DNA of 64,000 nucleotides from contig OZ251222.1 in NCBI GenBank assembly GCA_965240325.2, forward strand, positions 744,001 through 808,000. The letters run 5' to 3'. Positions 51,201-58,154 of this stretch are shown here, piece after piece (the first letter of the stretch is position 1; each line of letters begins with the position of its first letter). The notes beneath the pieces were generated by a model. It did no database searches. It worked only from the letters and a program-made list of their open reading frames with translations, and was not told the origin of the DNA. A program made the position numbers and the translations under genes. The stretch is from Rebecca billardiae RCC1528 (taxonomy: Eukaryota > Haptophyta).

Positions 51201-52948
51201 GGTGGCGGCGACGGCGGCGGGCTCGGCGGCGGGCTCGGCGGCGGTGGGCTTGGCGGCGGGCTCGGCGGCGGGCTTGGAGGCGGGCTCGGTGGCGGCGATG
51301 GCGGCGGCGGAGAGGGAGGCGGCGACGGCGGTGGCGATGGCGGTGGCGATGGGGGCGGCGATGGCGGCGGTGGGCTTGGCGGCGGGCTCGGTGGCGGCGA
51401 TGGCGGTGGGCTCGGCGGCGGGGTGGGTGGCGGTGGCGAAGGCGGTGGCGAAGGTGGTGGTGTCGGTGGCGGGCTCGGAGGCGGGCTCGGCGGCGGTGGG
51501 CTCGGCGGCGGGCCCGGCGGCGGGCTCGGCGGTGGCGACGGAGGCGGGCTAGGCGGCGGCGGGCTCGGCGGCGGCGACGGCGGTGGCAATGGTGGCGGGC
51601 TCGGCGGCGGTGATGGCGGCGGCGGCGATGGTGGCGGGCTCGGCGGTGGGCTCGGTGGTGGGCTCGGCGGCGGGCTTGGAGGCGGTGGGCTGGGTGGCGG
51701 GCTCGGCGGCGGGCTTGGAGGCGGGCTCGGCGGCGGCGACGGCGGTGGCGGCGAGGGTGGCGGCGACGGCGGCGGAGATGGCGGGGGCGATGGCGGTGGA
51801 GATGGCGGCGGCGGCGATGGTGGCGGGCTCGGCGGCTGGCGCGGCGGCGGGCTCGGCGGCGGGCTCGGCGGCGGCGGGCTCGGCGGCGGGCTCGGCGGCG
51901 GGCTCGGCGGCGGGCTCGGCGGCGGCGATGGTGGCGGTGGAGAGGGCGGCGGGGAGGGCGGTGGAGATGGCGGAGGCGAGGGCGGTGGGGATGGCGGCGG
52001 TGGGCTGGGCGGCGGGCGCGGTGGCGGCGATGGCGGTGGGCTGGGCGGCGGGCTTGGTGGCGGTGGCGATGGCGGTGGCGATGGCGGTGGGTTCGGCGGC
52101 GGGCCAGGCGGTGGGCTCGGTGGTGGGCTCGGGGGCGGGCTCGGCGGAGGTGACGGCGGTGGTGACGGCGGTGGTGGACTCGGCGGAGGGGCCGGTGGTG
52201 GAAATGGTGGCGGGCTCGGTGGTGGGCTCGGCGGCGGGGATGGTGGCGGGCTCGGTGGAGGGCTCGGTGGCGGCGATGGTGGCGGTGGCGAAGGCGGTGG
52301 CAAAGGTGGTGGTGTGGGCGGCGGGCTCGGAGGCGGGCTCGGCGGCGGCGGGCTGGGCGGTGGGCTGGGCGGTGGGCTGGGCGGCGGGCTGGGCGGCGGA
52401 CTCGGTGGCGGGGTGGGTGGTGGGCTTGGCGGCGGCGACGGTGGTTGCGACGGTGGTGGCGGACTCGGCGGTGGCGATGGCGGTGGCGATGGTGGCGGGC
52501 TTGGCGGCGGGCTCGGTGGCGGAGGCGACGGCGGCGGGCTCGGCGGTGGGCCCGGCGGCGGGCTTGGCGGCGGCGGGCTCGGCGGCGGGCTCGGCGGCGG
52601 GCTCGGCGGCGGGCTCGGCGGCGGCGATGGCGGCGGCGGCGAGCGTGGCGGTGGAGACGGCGGAGGCGACGGCGGCGAACAGTCACCACTGCCCTTGCCC
52701 CCTCCGCCGCAGGGCTCGGTCAGGCGACGGCGGCGAGCAGTCACCAATGCCCTTCTCCATACCCGATGCGCCGCGCGTTTCCAGCCGAGCTCGTCGCCCG
52801 CCGAGACGCCGGAGGCATCGAGCCCGGCAGACGTGGCCGAGATCTTCTGCTCACGTGCGATACTCACGTACTGCACGACCACGGCGCCCGGCGCGACTGC
52901 GAGCAGCAGCACCGCCGCTCGAGTGAGCGCCCTCTTGCGCGGTCGCAT
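39287..52948 (-). CDS. Giant PPSPPP-stalk, TIG/REJ/GPS, IQ and EF-hand membrane protein (4553 aa)
   Basis: A single intronless frame from ATG 52948. The N-terminus has a hydrophobic signal (RAAVLLLAVAPGAVVV). Residues about 88-1922 are (S/x)PPPSPPP repeats, the pherophorin/extensin-type hydroxyproline-rich stalk. Next come three TIG/IPT-like repeats (about 1925-2250), a REJ-type region (about 2365-3000, with SLRLAVDASASFDPDA and LPPGVYALTVRVSAPG) and a GPS/GAIN end at about 3260-3290 (WGCVWWDEGSSAWLDDGC ... YCACTHLTDFAGV). A transmembrane helix follows (about 3330-3352). Its cytosolic part holds an IQ motif (AASMQRVFRGRRARAA, about 3575), further hydrophobic segments (about 3645-3700), a Ser/Pro-rich region, two EF-hands (DADDSGHVDLAEF, DSDGDGVISFTEL; about 4365 and 4403) and two final helices. 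The order REJ-GPS-TM recalls polycystin-1-like receptors. Role is probably cell-surface/flagellar adhesion or calcium signalling (inference). Confidence 0.82.
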   Translation of the reverse strand: MRPRKRALTRAAVLLLAVAPGAVVVQYVSIAREQKISATSAGLDASGVSAGDELGWKRAAHRVWRRALVTARRRRLTEPCGGGGKGSGDCSPPSPPPSPPPRSPPPPSPPPSPPPSPPPSPPPSPPPPSPPPGPPPSPPPSPPPPSPPPSPPPSPPPSPPPSPPPPSQPPSPPPSPPPTPPPSPPPSPPPSPPPSPPPSPPPPSPPPSPPPTPPPLPPPSPPPPSPPPSPPPSPPPSPPPSPPPSPPPFPPPAPPPSPPPPSPPPSPPPSPPPSPPPSPPPGPPPNPPPSPPPSPPPPSPPPSPPPSPPPRPPPSPPPPSPPPSPPPSPPPSPPPSPPPPSPPPSPPPSPPPSPPPSPPPPSPPPSPPPRQPPSPPPSPPPPSPPPSPPPSPPPSPPPSPPPPSPPPSPPPSPPPSPPPSPPPPSPPPSPPPSPPPSPPPSPPPPSPPPSPPPLPPPSPPPSPPPPSPPPSPPPSPPPGPPPSPPPPSPPPSPPPTPPPSPPPSPPPPTPPPSPPPSPPPSPPPSPPPPSPPPSPPPSPPPSPPPSPPPPSPPPSPPPSPPPSPPPSPPPPSPPPSPPPSPPPSPPPSPPPPSPPPSPPPSPPPSPPPSPPPPSPPPSPPPSPPPSPPPSPPPPSPPPSPPPSPPPSPPPSPPPPSPPPSPPPLPPPSPPPSPPPPSPPPSPPPGPPPSPPPSPPPSPPPPSPPPSPPPSPPPSPPPSPPPPSPPPSPPPRPPPSPPPSPPPSPPPPSPPPSPPPSPPPGPPPSPPPPSPPPSPPPSPPPPSPPPSPPPSPPPSPPPSPPPPSPPPSPPPSPPPSPPPSPPPPSPPPSPPPSPPPSPPPSPPPPSPPPSPPPSPPPSPPPSPPPPSPPPSPPPSPPPSPPPSPPPPSPPPSPPPSPPPSPPPSPPPPSPPPSPPPLPPPSPPPSPPPPSPPPSPPPGPPPSPPPSPPPSPPPPSPPPSPPPSPPPSPPPSPPPPSPPPSPPPRPPPSPPPSPPPSPPPTPPPSPPPSPPPSPPPSPPPSPPPPSPPPSPPPTPPPSPPPSPPPPSPPPSPPPSPPPSPPPSPPPSPPPFPPPAPPPSPPPPSPPPSPPPSPPPSPPPSPPPGPPPNPPPSPPPSPPPPSPPPSPPPSPPPRPPPSPPPPSPPPSPPPSPPPSPPPSPPPPSPPPSPPPSPPPSPPPSPPPPSPPPSPPPRQPPSPPPSPPPPSPPPSPPLSPPPSLPPSPPPPSPPPSPPPSPPPSPPPSPPPSPPPPSPPPSPPPRQPPSPPPGPPPSPPPPSPPPSPPPTPPPSPPPSPSPPPSPPPSPPPSPPPSPPPSPPPPSPPPSPPPSPPPSPPPSPPPPSPPPSPPPSPPPSPPPSPPPPSPPPSPPPSPPPPSPPPSPPPSPPPSPPPSPPPPSLPPIPPPSPPPSPPPSPPPPSPPPSPPPRPPPSPPPSPPPPSPPPSPPPSAPPSPPPSPPPPSPPPSPPPSPPPSPPPSPPPPSPPPSPPPSPPSSPPPSPPPPSPPPSPPPSALPSPPPSPPPPSPPPSPPPSPPPSPPPSPPPPSPPPRPPPSPPPSPPPAPPPPSPPPSPPPSPPPSPPPSPPPPSPPLSPPPSSPPSPPPSPPPPSPPSSPPPSPPPSPPPAPPPPSPPPSPPPSPPPSPPPSPPPPSPRPRPPPSPPPRPPPVPPPPSPSPSPPPSPPLKPPPSPPPAPPPTPPPSPPSSLPPPSPPPSPPPSTPPSLPPSPPHQPPPRPPPSPPPPLPPPSPPPTSPPSPPPASPPSPPPRPPPSPPPPSRPPPSLPPNAPPSAPPSSPPPSSPPSLPPAPPPVAQLAPPPLPPSMPPPSPPPSPPSAPPSVPPGAPPTPPPPPLPRAPPPRPPPVPPTPPPPPRTEPYPPPAPPSPPPSPPPSPSPSSPPPTPASPPLSPPPGPPPSSPPPLPPPSPPPPPPPAIRVSVRSGSREGAPLGSDDAALELEGAGFDSLAGGAFGEVQCAFTRADGGGGDGGGPLLSGATVLSDARVRCAMPAAASSGAPSAAGAYTVGLALGAVGASTDVDVSGLFGPVSFELYDMAAVSVLELRPPGGPVGGGTAVTLVGSGFAEYGEGQLCCVLGGGGCAAAARLLPPSAAEPTLSRARCVLPPPLGGAAGSVALELSLGGGSADSTTASALPFLAYDPPTLGSVSPASGDANGGTEVTIGGAGFDALAGGALLAVRFGDAPAQPPARVAVDEVVVSTRYGAAGRAQLRVSLNGQQFTPAAAATPPAAGALAFTFVGLHAPVLEGVAFNGAATLMVLRFDAQPTDRAGMGSGMGECSRVLDDDTVALVAGGAAAAVATPPQCYWADDSTLVARLSSATLVRAGLEVGVRAGALRPEQCGTPCAAALASAASRAAIDADAPCGEGVPCPTPVAAVSGPAVLSACPGASLALDGSSSLRGGIGPATFEWRVDPSRSARAASLNARLSALPARTPQLSLGGPGAASPTELGVSGSFVFVLRVTSFLGVPSAPVEWPVSRGDGASPILAIDGAPELRARASEPTLLSGRAQLAPCWPPSFEPGMVFSWALEGAAQAGGGANASSASAGELAAATDVLLARLASARTAVLQLPPHSLAAGWAYDLALTASMAAAPAQASTARVRVLVARQPLRAVIAGGDRRVPSSLRLAVDASASFDPDAPTADGGDGGTPPLSFAWSVANASSLEPVALEPSAANTSGALFELAPGTLPPGVYALTVRVSAPGRAPAAASVALEAVPGAVPTLGFEPLGRRKWPAVFERNPDRLTIIARLDAASRALEAAGQARFSYEWSARRVGAAGALEPAGLDLADSERVTTTGAALRTVAFRSGVLAPGATYAFRLAVLGGAQPAYTEVRVTINRPPYGGGLAVAPASGVALQTSFALYAAGWAVDDEEDLPLSYAFSQAPLGAAVADAAALGAASASASAAALLPAGNRTLTVRVADALGGAAHAHAAVAVAPPGEGAGLLDSVLTRAYAAVATGAAETATQLVSALADALDATPAGGDNATVASATLARLLELTAGAAEASAPTAEARAASASALAAVLEAAPPGAFDASAQAAGLEQVAALASQSAASGVDGPTAAALLRAADAALSADADADAPPSAAEAEAVGAAATSAVGALATALLAGTVPGEAPFEAVGKAINVSAARADAGALSNITLPGPGSAGSVGVPASVFGGVPLELLEGGVDVVLWSSARNVHGDPSTQANGTAVASGLVTPVFSVTLYSASAGLALTISDLPDDGRVLVEVPGLDGAGGAGEWGCVWWDEGSSAWLDDGCETVVARADDGAPARYCACTHLTDFAGVSVPSSADGAREDVESFTINTLSVDELGRPLASAPSLETNPYIYGAVIGLSAACALSVALLGALDARDARRRRARLAALTSRLHPALPPPKGAAPDSPTAKGSESARSGASSESRTTRGGSFSFSRQGLRTLRGRGGTDAERRRAAADAAQRSTDRAMERLARKEAAERELKRAAAREARRTGGAPPGAPSSAPASFAKPPPPPPPADGGAATAVASDGAAVQTLAQAIAAGLASRPSTGAEAEPHEAVRQTRADSRGDIADRLEARLDALDDLVAQKRHAAAASMQRVFRGRRARAAVATVAPPAAPRGADRTRDHAATALLRRVLIKIQSDHSLLGILFADPQDAKRAELAQTFWNIAMLGLVITCMLYSGSDAPEAGGSSERVNVVHAVLTALLTAALTAPALALFRALFRWGYGRRAAPLSKRVFAAFLRAELQEREAERAPFSLSVRKGVASALLQREASRSTSRSTSRSGSFSSSFGGSSFGRRRRRRFSDRRSGGSWLRFELPSMAAPAAAKAATEVRPGLSPPTPGRVGAPFALIDPLHDDSGDDEPGGAAATPTPPPQPSPVPSPRGLLENTGGGGGGLLGAEGAAGAGGGAAWSAAPDADSAEGAADAAQRPSASAVAADAASASVRATAPAARPKPPPPRNAPPAPPESRHAGNGARAAAPAPEAAAGSAAGLAAVMIDAASRGPADAPSRPPPVLPPSACAPKHTRLSASPGSTTGSSGGRTPQHAAPVSFGPASQERRETASEMPARIERVSTASSAESDARVHPGPPRPVGLPPAGGVPRANPRLRVSPLDTAAATAVSPQADEAGDGASGASSARRFSQSHSSRSVGTPSPVRSPPALDGSDGPADSSAGSPGIRGVTIAAACAQAEDGAEARGAEAPPAMPPPEPVLTPHGIAGSIRPGSRGSNRSDASAAGRHGDRGTSPDTPSSRRRSGSRDSRKADALRRASPRAGPELAPTAGGDDTADEGELSGATRLPVMLPEQSPPSSPPVPQPPSSTGAPPADSSANPLTADTAAPPAADTATPAAAAPDGASATMQPSAGHNLDEVTIELLRHKFKLFDADDSGHVDLAEFGALLDNLGFRLGKRRVRALAKELDSDGDGVISFTELVDWYDEMVEDEVAAAARAEAGLRGVLTRALRATALPPRVRLALAWLSMWAIFVALALLAMAYAFSFGNEQTRYLLFSWTLAEGQTLSIEEPVVIAVVVLVPVLFDRLLANGGATGEAINELLATTVGICVHWMHTVGTC
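47180..52684 (-). repeat. 5.5-kb coding tandem repeat (PPSPPP codons) with higher-order duplications
   Basis: Short (CCN)-based units for PPPSPPP make up the stalk of the giant gene. Superimposed are long near-identical duplications: about 660 bp at 49321-49980 recurs at 51781-52440 (offset exactly 2460 bp), and blocks near 50000-50720 recur near 50758-51480 (offset about 760 bp), with a further partial copy after 51540. The repeat makes the plus strand open as a Gly/Leu/Ala-rich shadow. Confidence 0.92.
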
Positions 52949-53234
52949 GCGACCAGGTTCCTCGCAGGCTCGGCGGCCTCGATTCTCGAGTGATGTTCCG
53001 CGGTTGCGAGCTCATCAATCCATTCATTTTAGGCCCTATTCATTACGTTACCCACCATATTCATCGCAGGCAATGCAACTCGCAAGCCGATTGACGTAAC
53101 CATAAAGTCATACACGTAGTCGTATCTGTATGTATTCGTAATACTAATGTCGTTATCCAATGTGGTTTAAGCCCGTTTATTAACCTCTCGTTGTGTCATT
53201 ACATATTAACGACGTGGTATGCAAATGGAATGAA
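52949..53234. other. AT-richer upstream region of the giant gene
   Basis: About 290 bp, lower GC than the gene, between the giant gene's start and the retroelement tail; presumed promoter region, but no motif is recognised. Confidence 0.4.
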
Positions 53235-53572
53235 TAAATTCCCCTTTATAACGGGCTCCGGGTGATCAGGCTGGCGGCCGAAGCCTCCAGCCCTACCCTG
53301 GCCAGCCCCCAACCAACCAGTGAACCACCACCCTCACCCAACCTCAAACCACTGACCGAGACACCTAGTGTCTTGACACCACTCCACTGTGGACAGCCCG
53401 CCTCCAGAGGGGGCGGGGGTATGCCATTGCCGACAGCATACAAGCCCAACACTGTGGGGAGGTCCCAGGTACAAGCAGTGCACGGCCTTGCAATTCAAGA
53501 TCATCGAGTTTGAGCCGAGTCGGCAGAAGGGGCACCCCGTAGGGTGCCCCAGTGTGGGCAGAGGGCCAGCCA

Positions 53573-54460
53573 CTAGCCGATCCCTGCGCGGGGAAGGGGA
53601 CTGAGGGGACTGTCATCGAGCCCAGTAGCTGGGCAGGGGTCTGGGCCACTGGCCCCGGAAGCGAGGCGCCTGTATTTCACTCGTGCAGCTATGGAGGCAG
53701 AGGGGGTCATGTCAGACATGTGTGCTACATCGGGCATCAAGGCAGGGCGTGGGCCGCTGTAGGAAGCAAGCAAAGTGGTGGCGATGGCTAATACGCCTGG
53801 GGAGGTGTCGTTCGCTCGCCTCTTCCTGCTGCGCTGTGCAGGGGGTAGCGTGCTGCGCTGCGGCACATTTGCCTGGCGGGGTTTGGGCGGGGGGCTGTCT
53901 TGCTGAGCTTGACTAGGAGGAGGCGGCCTGCGCCTGGGGGCTGCCAGTGGCCTGGCAGAGCCAGCAGGCGGCTGTGTGGCCTGCTGTCCAGTGTCTGGCT
54001 GTGTAAGGCTGCTTTGAGCTCCGTTACCAGTGTGACTGCCAGCAGCGGGGTCTGCCGCCATCTCAGGCCCCCCATGTGTCAACACATTGTCCGGCGGACC
54101 CACAACGCTGCGAGCCAGCGGGGTGGCATATTGGAGCGGCCATGCCACAAGAGGTGTGGCAGGCTGCAGGGGCCACACAATCACCATAGGGAGGGGGCGA
54201 GCACGCTGAAGAGGCCATGCCCGCAAGAGTAGCTGGGGGCGCACGTGGTGACCGCGCGCTATGGGCTGGTGCAGGTTGGCCTGCCCCGCGCCCGCCTGCC
54301 AGCCCTGGCCAGCCTGAGCAGGGGGTTGCTGCTGGATGACAGGTGGTCCTTGCAACTGATTATTTAAGGCCATCGCCCCTCCTGGGCCTGCCTGTGCCTG
54401 TGGGGGTGGGGGCTGCCCCCCCCGGGCCTTGCCCAGGCGGCGGCAGAAGCTCCCTGGCAT
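53573..54460 (-). CDS. Overlapping Pro/Gln/Ala-rich ORF of the retroelement
   Basis: The ATG at 54460 opens 295 codons, overlapping the zinc-binding frame by 101 bp in another frame. Composition is low-complexity (QAQAGPGG, RPLAAPRRRPPPPSQ), with no domain. It may be a second ORF or the frameshifted tail of the first, and it ends just before the repeated 3' tail. Confidence 0.4.
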   Translation of the reverse strand: MPGSFCRRLGKARGGQPPPPQAQAGPGGAMALNNQLQGPPVIQQQPPAQAGQGWQAGAGQANLHQPIARGHHVRPQLLLRAWPLQRARPLPMVIVWPLQPATPLVAWPLQYATPLARSVVGPPDNVLTHGGPEMAADPAAGSHTGNGAQSSLTQPDTGQQATQPPAGSARPLAAPRRRPPPPSQAQQDSPPPKPRQANVPQRSTLPPAQRSRKRRANDTSPGVLAIATTLLASYSGPRPALMPDVAHMSDMTPSASIAARVKYRRLASGASGPDPCPATGLDDSPLSPLPRAGIG

Positions 54461-55450
54461 GTCGAAGGAGACGTCCTGCCTTTGACAGCTGGGAGTCCAC
54501 GTCCTTGCGGGCCTGCATGATGCCTAGCCCTGCCTTCAGTAAGGCCACGTGCATGGTCCTGCCTACTAGATGCACGTTGCCCCCCACAGTGGTCTTCAGT
54601 GTGCTGGGCACCCTGCCCATGAGGGCAGCCCCAGAGCATATGTGACGTGCCAAGTTCCACGCTGCAGCCTGTCCCTGCATGAAGGGCTCAATTACATGGG
54701 ATACGCTTCTGGCAGCAGCCATTCGGTAGGCATCGACCTCAGGGCACTCAGAGAAGAGGTGGTGCTCAGTATCTGGCGCTGGGTGTAGCAGTGGAGCATG
54801 ATCGCAGAGGGGGCAGGCATCGCTGAATGCAGCCCCCGACTGGAATCGCACAGAGAGCAACGTCGGGTCTCGCAGGGCAGCCGGCTGCAGGAACTCATAT
54901 CCGTGGTGGAGTATGTAGTAGGCAGGCACAGTGTTGGCCTGCCAGGTCCGTAGTATGCCAGTGGCGGAGGCCTCTGGCCACACACCAGTCCATTCACCCA
55001 CCAAGTCACAGCTGGACTTGGTGGCTTGCAGGTGGGTTGCCCTTTGTGACAGCACACTGTCATACACAAGGGGCTTGATTCGGCCCGCCACTGGCTCTCC
55101 ATTGGCCAGCTGTACCAGCGCATGGGAACCCGCATTTGGGTGGCCACCTCTCTTGTGAGTCACACAGGGGGTTGTGGGGTCAGAGCAGCAGAGCTTGGCC
55201 CCCGCATCGCTGCATGCGTTGAGCAGGGTTTTGGGGTTCAACCCTGCTTGGCGCAAAGCCGCCACACTGTGTTGGCTGACAGTGCAGTGCTGGTCCCCTG
55301 GGGCGTGCGTGAGGCTGAGGTGCCGCGCAGCAGCATCGTCAGCAGAGTGCGCCTTGACATGCTCAAATGAAGTGGTGCTATGAGTATGAGAATATTGTAT
55401 TGATGAATGATGAGTTGATGAATGGTGGGGTGTTGTGCCGTTACGTATTT
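54360..55450 (-). CDS. Retroelement ORF fragment with RT zinc-binding domain
   Basis: The frame is open from about 55450 to a stop at 54360 with no natural ATG start, as expected for a 5'-truncated ORF. A probable zinc-binding region reads CPLCDHAPLLHPAPDTEHH followed by LFSECPEVDAYRM, matching C-x2-C...H-x4-C type fingers that follow reverse transcriptase in many non-LTR elements (zf-RVT type). Upstream, FEHVKAHSADDAAARHL could be the end of an RNase H domain, but this is weak. It contains no reverse transcriptase catalytic motif, so it is a remnant. Confidence 0.65.
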
Positions 55451-55547
55451 ACGCCCACCGACCGTCGTGACGGTCACCAACCAAACTCAACACCGGCCTC
55501 GCACGTGTCCTTGCGGCGCGAAAGGGCATCCCAGCTGTCGAAGGGAA

Positions 55548-55619
55548 TGAAGAGCCCGAAACGACTGAGCTAAATCGGTTCGCGCGAACCGATTTAGCTC
55601 AGTCGTTTCGGGCTCTTCA
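55548..55619. repeat. 72-bp perfect palindrome, copy 1
   Basis: Half-site begins TGAAGAGCCCGAAACGACTG; centre is GGTTCGC|GCGAACC. All 36 pairs are complementary. It marks the left end of the foldback. Confidence 0.97.
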
Positions 55620-56108
55620 ACTCCTCGGACATAACCGTAAGTCTCCTGTGGGACACCCCGCGAGGGGCTGTAGTCCCGTCCAGTGTTCTGACGGATTTGT
55701 TGTCGAGGTTTTTCTCTCCCCGCCTGGTCTTTCCCAGGTGTTCCACCCTGCGTGCTCGTCTGCTCTGTGGCTTCGTAGAGACTCCGTCTTTTGTGGGCGG
55801 TGAGCCCTTCTTTGCTGCTGTGGCTTTGTGGGGCTCTTTTTGTGTCTTTGTTGTTGACCCGGGCGACTGTACCCGGAGGTTGCGCGTCGCGTACCGTGCT
55901 CGTTTTTCTGTCGTCTTTCTTTGTCGGTCATCTTCTTCGTGCTCCCCTCTTTCGTTCGTCTTTTTTGCCGACTCCTCGCTTTTCATTCCCCCCCGGAGCC
56001 GCGAGGCTCTCGCGAGGTCGAAAGCGCTTCGCGTGAAAGGCCAAGAGTTGCCCGCGTCGGTCGGTCGCTGGATTCGAACAGATGACTTTACGGTTGTGTC
56101 GAAGGGAA

Positions 56109-56180
56109 TGAAGAGCCCGAAACGACTGAGCTAAATCGGTTCGCGCGAACCGATTTAGCTCAGTCGTTTCGGGCTCTTCA
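56109..56180. repeat. 72-bp perfect palindrome, copy 2 (centre)
   Basis: Identical to copies 1 and 3 and located at the axis of the 1.2-kb foldback. Confidence 0.97.
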
Positions 56181-56678
56181 ACTCCTCGGACACAACCGTA
56201 AAGTCACCTGTTCGAATCCAGCGACCGACACGCAGGCATAAGAACTCTTGGCCCTTCACGCGAAGCGCTTTCGACCTTCACCTCGCGAGAGCCTCGCGGC
56301 TCCGGGGGGGAATGAAAAGCGAGGGAGTCGGCAAAAAGACGAACGAAAGAGGGGAGCACGAAGAAGATGACCGACAAAGAAAGACGACAAAAAAACGAGC
56401 ACGGTACGCGACGCGCAACCTCCGGGTACAGTCGCCCGGGTCAACAACAAAGACACAAAAAGAGCCTCACAAAGCCACAGCAGCAAAGAAGGGCTCACCG
56501 CCCACAAAAGACGGAGTCTCTACGAAGCCACAGAGCAGACGAGCACGCAGGGTGGAACACCTGGGAAAGACCAGGCGGGGAGAGAAAAACCTCGACAACA
56601 AATCCGTCAGAACACTGGACGGGACTACAGCCCCTCGCGGGGTGTCCCACAGGAGACTTACGGTTATGTCGAAGGGAA

Positions 56679-56750
56679 TGAAGAGCCCGAAACGACTGAG
56701 CTAAATCGGTTCGCGCGAACCGATTTAGCTCAGTCGTTTCGGGCTCTTCA
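56679..56750. repeat. 72-bp perfect palindrome, copy 3
   Basis: Identical to copies 1 and 2; marks the right end. All three copies are preceded by GTCGAAGGGAA and followed by ACTCCTCGGACA in the same orientation. Confidence 0.97.

Positions 56751-58154
<1,404 letters not shown>

Larger units (their letters stand above)
53235..55450 (-). mobile_element. 3' portion of a non-LTR retrotransposon
   Basis: Read on the minus strand: an open frame with a reverse-transcriptase-associated zinc-binding motif, an overlapping Pro/Gln-rich frame, and a roughly 340-bp 3' tail (53235-53572) whose last 207 bp recur alone at 19724-19924. Such 5'-truncated tails are typical of target-primed retroelements. The reverse transcriptase itself is absent; the left part ends near 55450, about 100 bp before the foldback begins. 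Confidence 0.75.
55548..56750. mobile_element. Foldback-like element: 1.2-kb near-palindrome built on three identical 72-bp palindromes
   Basis: The centre is at about 56144. The left arm (55620-56108, 489 bp) and right arm (56181-56678, 498 bp) are reverse complements with a few base changes and small indels. Each end and the centre carry the same perfect 72-bp palindrome (55548-55619, 56109-56180, 56679-56750). Because of symmetry both arms encode the same 130-residue basic frame (minus 55594-55986, plus 56312-56704, containing RARYATRNLRVQSPGSTTK). In-arm sequences TAGCTCAGTCG (56156-56166) and GTTCGAATCC (56210-56219) match tRNA A- and B-box consensus, but no intact tRNA folds. The function is unknown; a non-autonomous transposon or inverted duplication is likely. 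Confidence 0.8.

Noticed and set aside
47180-52684. CRISPR-like regular repeats
   Set aside because: Units are contiguous codon repeats without unique spacers, inside a eukaryotic coding region.
46068-53099. Long plus-strand frame of Gly/Leu-rich sequence (2343 codons)
   Set aside because: It is the antisense shadow of the PPSPPP codon repeat; the signal peptide, domains and natural start are on the minus strand.
56109-56240. A functional tRNA gene
   Set aside because: A- and B-box matches exist, but the acceptor and T stems do not pair and no normal anticodon arm can be drawn.
55594-56704. Paired 130-codon basic frames in the foldback as real genes
   Set aside because: They are mirror copies created by the palindrome, run into the palindrome core and have no domain; coding status is unsupported.
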